DNA of 64,000 bases from Nitrosospira multiformis (lineage in GTDB: Bacteria > Pseudomonadota > Gammaproteobacteria > Burkholderiales > Nitrosomonadaceae), in assembly GCA_017306155.1 (NCBI GenBank), contig JAFKJB010000013.1:53159-117158 (forward strand), in the 5' to 3' direction. The stretch's first letter is position 1. Each line of letters opens with the position of its first letter. A program made the position numbers and the translations under genes. Below the pieces are notes generated by a model that had not been told where the DNA came from, did not search any database, and saw only the letters and a program-made list of their open reading frames with translations. This document shows positions 61,607 to 64,000 of this stretch, piece by piece.

Positions 61607-63160
61607 ATGGCTGAGTGGTTTGTTCGTCCTGATACATCACACAGCGGAATGCGCAATGGACAATCCTACACTTCTGCCTGGGGAGGCTGGTCTGAAATTG
61701 TTTGGGGTACCTCAGGGGTAAATACCGGAGACGCTTTATACATCTGCGGAGCGCACACATATACTTCAGTTATTGGGCTAGGTAACGCTACTGGCGTCAC
61801 TATCAGGGGGGATCACTCATCTGAGTCTGGATCGCTTTCTTTTAGGGGCAACAATGTCTATTTCAATGTAAATCGTTCTTCAACAACCGTTGAGGCACTG
61901 ACGATTACTTCTGAAAACAGATGCATTGTGCCTGGTGGAACTCCAATGAAGGGATTTTCAATTAAAAATTGCACATTTAACGGATCGTCATTTCCGTGCA
62001 TTGAATTTCTCTCGATAAACACTTGGGGTTGGGTTAATACCACAATCGACGGCAACACGTTCAATGGTGGAGTCGGCGGCGGTGCTGGGGCCGCAATTAG
62101 CTGGTGGCCGCAGAGTGCTGTGAATACTTATCACGAAAATCTGAAAATAACGAACAATACCTTCAATGGGTGTTCGGCGGCTCAGGGGGTGATCGTGCTT
62201 CTGGCAACCCCAACATCGGCATCTACTGTCCACATTTACGATCTGGAAGTCAGCGGGAATACCTTTATTAATTGCGGTGGTGCCGCCATCAAGGCGTATG
62301 TCCCCAAAACCGGCCAGAATAAAGGTGTGAAGATTTACGGGAATGAGATAAACAACCAAAAAAGAGTAGGTAATCTTGGCGGGGGTATTGTCGTAGGTGG
62401 GTTCATTCAAACAGATACCTCAGACTTTGGACAGAATGTAATCGAAAATAATGTAGCGGACGGCCTGGAGGGTACGACAGGGTTTGCCAATATCATGTAT
62501 GGAAGCTACATCATAAGACATAATTCTGCGAAGAACATTGCTTCAGTTATCTACGATGGCTGCGGTCTTCTGTTTGATCATGGAGCAGACGGGTGCCTCG
62601 CTTATGGCAACTACCTTGAAAACCTGATCGGTCCTGCTGATTTCACAGCCGGGGCAGGAATCGGAATCATCTATGAAGCCACCAACATCACATGCTACGG
62701 AAACGTCATAAAGAATTGTCACATGGGAGTCTTTTACGGCAACCAGACTCCCGGACGGGTGAGTAGCATCTTCAATAACACATTTATAAATTGTGATCTG
62801 GCGGCGATACACGGAAACCCAACAACCTTTCCCGCTGATTCCAATTTTTGCAAAAACAACATATTCACAGCCAAAAATCCTGGTGCGTTTGATATTCGTT
62901 ATGACTCAGGATCCTGGAACCAGGAATCAAACAATGTGTTTTTCGGCTTCAAATCAGGCACCCAAACTTTGAATGCTTCCAGTCTCAATGTAAACCCAGA
63001 CCTTGATCCCAATTATCGCCCCCACTCTTCAAAAGTAAAACGGACTGGAGCTTACCTTGGGGGCAGGGATTACTACGGAAAACAGCTTTATAACGCTCCC
63101 AATATTGGAGCAGTGGAAGATGCAACGAACACGCCGCGTTATACGTTCAGATATAGATAG
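61607..63160 (+). CDS. Right-handed parallel beta-helix tail-spike-like protein
   Basis: A 517-aa protein built of beta-helix repeats, with repeated N-N-x-F and GN-x-I patterns such as NCTFNGSSFPCIEF, TTIDGNTFNGGVGGG, ITNNTFNGCSA, EVSGNTFINC and GNEINNQKRVGN. Phage tail spikes with this fold (P22 tailspike, pectate-lyase relatives) bind or cut capsule or LPS polysaccharide. The start (MAEWFVRPDTSHSGMRNGQSYTSAWGGWSEI) is the common opening of such bacterial and phage proteins. Catalytic residues cannot be fixed from sequence alone. Its ATG follows the stop of the previous gene directly. A terminator 20 bases after the stop ends the unit. Confidence 0.8.
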   Translation: MAEWFVRPDTSHSGMRNGQSYTSAWGGWSEIVWGTSGVNTGDALYICGAHTYTSVIGLGNATGVTIRGDHSSESGSLSFRGNNVYFNVNRSSTTVEALTITSENRCIVPGGTPMKGFSIKNCTFNGSSFPCIEFLSINTWGWVNTTIDGNTFNGGVGGGAGAAISWWPQSAVNTYHENLKITNNTFNGCSAAQGVIVLLATPTSASTVHIYDLEVSGNTFINCGGAAIKAYVPKTGQNKGVKIYGNEINNQKRVGNLGGGIVVGGFIQTDTSDFGQNVIENNVADGLEGTTGFANIMYGSYIIRHNSAKNIASVIYDGCGLLFDHGADGCLAYGNYLENLIGPADFTAGAGIGIIYEATNITCYGNVIKNCHMGVFYGNQTPGRVSSIFNNTFINCDLAAIHGNPTTFPADSNFCKNNIFTAKNPGAFDIRYDSGSWNQESNNVFFGFKSGTQTLNASSLNVNPDLDPNYRPHSSKVKRTGAYLGGRDYYGKQLYNAPNIGAVEDATNTPRYTFRYR

Positions 63161-63181
63161 AACCAAACAGAATCAATCAAG

Positions 63182-63211
63182 AGCCGCCTCTGGAAACATT
63201 GGCGGCTTTTT
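63182..63211 (+). terminator. Rho-independent terminator after the beta-helix gene
   Basis: AGCCGCC (63182-63188) and GGCGGCT (63201-63207) pair around a 12-base loop, followed by five T residues ending at 63211. The 165 bases after it contain no supported gene. Confidence 0.8.
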
Positions 63212-63375
63212 ATTGGCTTTCCGTTCATGCGGCGCGCTGGCGGCGATTGTGTAGTCGTAGTGTTGAAACCCTGATCAATGTGTTTCTTGTGTTGGCTCGG
63301 GGGTTATTTTTTGAACTCTGCTTTTAACCCTGTTCAAGGCAGACCGCTCACTGGGTTACGTAGCTTGGAGGAAAG

Positions 63376-63632
63376 ATGGAAGTGAATCAACTTAATTCGC
63401 AAATCTTATCCCGGAACAAATCGAGATATTGGAAAGCAACCCGGGCAAGCTTGCGGAGGTTCTAGGCAGGCAGGAAGCACCCGAGAAAGAGGAAAAGGAG
63501 AAGTCCGGCCCCAATGTGAAGGATACCATGCTCAACAAGGAGAGCGACGATGAAGGTCAAGATGAGGCTGTCATTTTGAACAAGAGCGGCAAGGGAACTA
63601 TTCCCTACAGAAGCACAAGGAGTTGCGGGTAG
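63376..63632 (+). pseudogene. Small charged phage protein, apparently frameshifted
   Basis: A GGAGGAAAG site precedes ATG 63376 (MEVNQLNS), but that frame stops after about 29 codons. Another frame, entered near 63400, continues with LIPEQIEILESNPGKLAEVLGRQ and a very acidic/lysine-rich tail to TAG at 63632. A one-base shift would join them into an 83-aa protein. Either a sequencing slip, a disrupted gene or a programmed shift is possible; no classic slippery heptamer is present. No function can be assigned. Confidence 0.45.
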
Positions 63633-63670
63633 AGAACCATTTAATATTTGGATAAACGGAAAGGGTAAAT

Positions 63671-64000
63671 ATGATTCGATTTCTGAGCGACACAACTTTA
63701 TTAGGCTATCTTTACGGGAAGGGAACTGCTGTGTCCTTCGATAAAAGTATTGAGGACAGTTTGATAACACTGAAGATTGCTGAAGCGTACGATCCCGACG
63801 GATTCCATCCTTATTACCACTTTCACGGCTTCACGGGAAACCAGGTTGCAAACGACGATAAATTTTACGATCTGACAGGAATAAACCATGCTTCGCGCGG
63901 CGTGAACCTGTCGATCGCGCAACTCTGGGCGCCGAATTCCGGCTATGCGTCCACGATTGACCCGGCAACTGGCGCAACCGATTCCGTATTGCGTATTCCC
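63671..64000 (+). CDS. Phage adhesin-type protein, partial (runs off right edge)
   Basis: An open frame from ATG 63671 to the end of the window (110 codons) with no stop. It starts MIRFLSDTTLLGYLYGKGTAVSFDKS, nearly the same N-terminal module as the 61031 gene. The following part, with HPYYHFHGFTGNQVANDDKFYDLTG and WAPNSGYASTID, suggests a carbohydrate- or host-binding beta domain, possibly of the laminin/lectin type. The protein is incomplete. The shared N-terminus implies it mounts on the same structure as the 61031 product. A GGAAAGGG site precedes the ATG. Confidence 0.6.
   Translation, partial: MIRFLSDTTLLGYLYGKGTAVSFDKSIEDSLITLKIAEAYDPDGFHPYYHFHGFTGNQVANDDKFYDLTGINHASRGVNLSIAQLWAPNSGYASTIDPATGATDSVLRIP

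Overview
The window (about 53% GC by eye) looks like a chromosomal segment of a beta-proteobacterium. My best guess is a Nitrosospira-like member of the Nitrosomonadaceae. The guess rests on the mix of PEP-CTERM exosortase-target protein, CbpA/CbpM, HdeD, DUF4142, KGG-repeat stress protein and hybrid PAS kinases; no ribosomal RNA or ammonia-oxidation gene is present to prove it. No tRNA, rRNA or CRISPR array was seen.

Layout. (1) 0-2.5 kb: an NhaA antiporter fused to a DsbA-like domain that has lost its CXXC. (2) 2.6-6.9 kb: a membrane acyltransferase-like gene, then a prophage immunity remnant. An XRE repressor and two passenger genes lie between two opposed consensus promoters. Each promoter carries three copies of the same 17-bp operator (TACAAG-N5-CTTGTA), closely resembling OL/PL and OR/PR of lambda. 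(3) 7-18.7 kb: envelope and stress genes: an EexN-like lipoprotein, an EEP nuclease beside a PLD-VTT fusion, CbpM/CbpA, HdeD, a large MscS channel and a PRC-barrel protein. (4) 18.7-32 kb: EgtB and SelO (divergent), a broken MgtC, pyruvate kinase, a diguanylate cyclase, an FAD-Rieske oxidoreductase, MetY, a MarR-like regulator, a fatty acid desaturase and an alpha/beta hydrolase. (5) 32-43.7 kb: two divergent hybrid histidine kinases, a KGG-repeat protein, an ABC exporter split by a frameshift, a single-domain response regulator, DUF4142, and several decayed genes (SDR, IS256 transposase, a second transposase HTH). (6) 44.7-55 kb: a probable aromatic-alcohol/p-cresol oxidation island. It holds a cytochrome c subunit, a Tat-exported protein, a PCMH/VAO flavoprotein, a zinc alcohol dehydrogenase, a pirin beside a ruined LysR gene, an aldehyde dehydrogenase, an FMN reductase, a hemerythrin and an FmdE-like protein. 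(7) 56-64 kb: the late operon of a tailed phage. A perfect sigma-70 promoter is followed by a short untranslated leader and three tandem terminators, then overlapping spanins, TerS, TerL, a P22-like portal, and tail-spike/adhesin-type genes running off the right edge. No capsid, scaffold, holin or endolysin gene is visible.

How the genes fit together. In the aromatic island, PchC/PchF would oxidise a p-alkylphenol in the periplasm to alcohol and aldehyde, the Zn-ADH and ALDH would complete oxidation to the acid, and electrons would enter the cytochrome chain. The two phage modules are 49 kb apart. They could be parts of one rearranged lambdoid prophage or of two unrelated ones; the sequence does not decide. 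Gene decay is conspicuous: MgtC, LysR, SDR, an ABC exporter, two transposases and the end of the Tat protein all show frameshifts or truncation.
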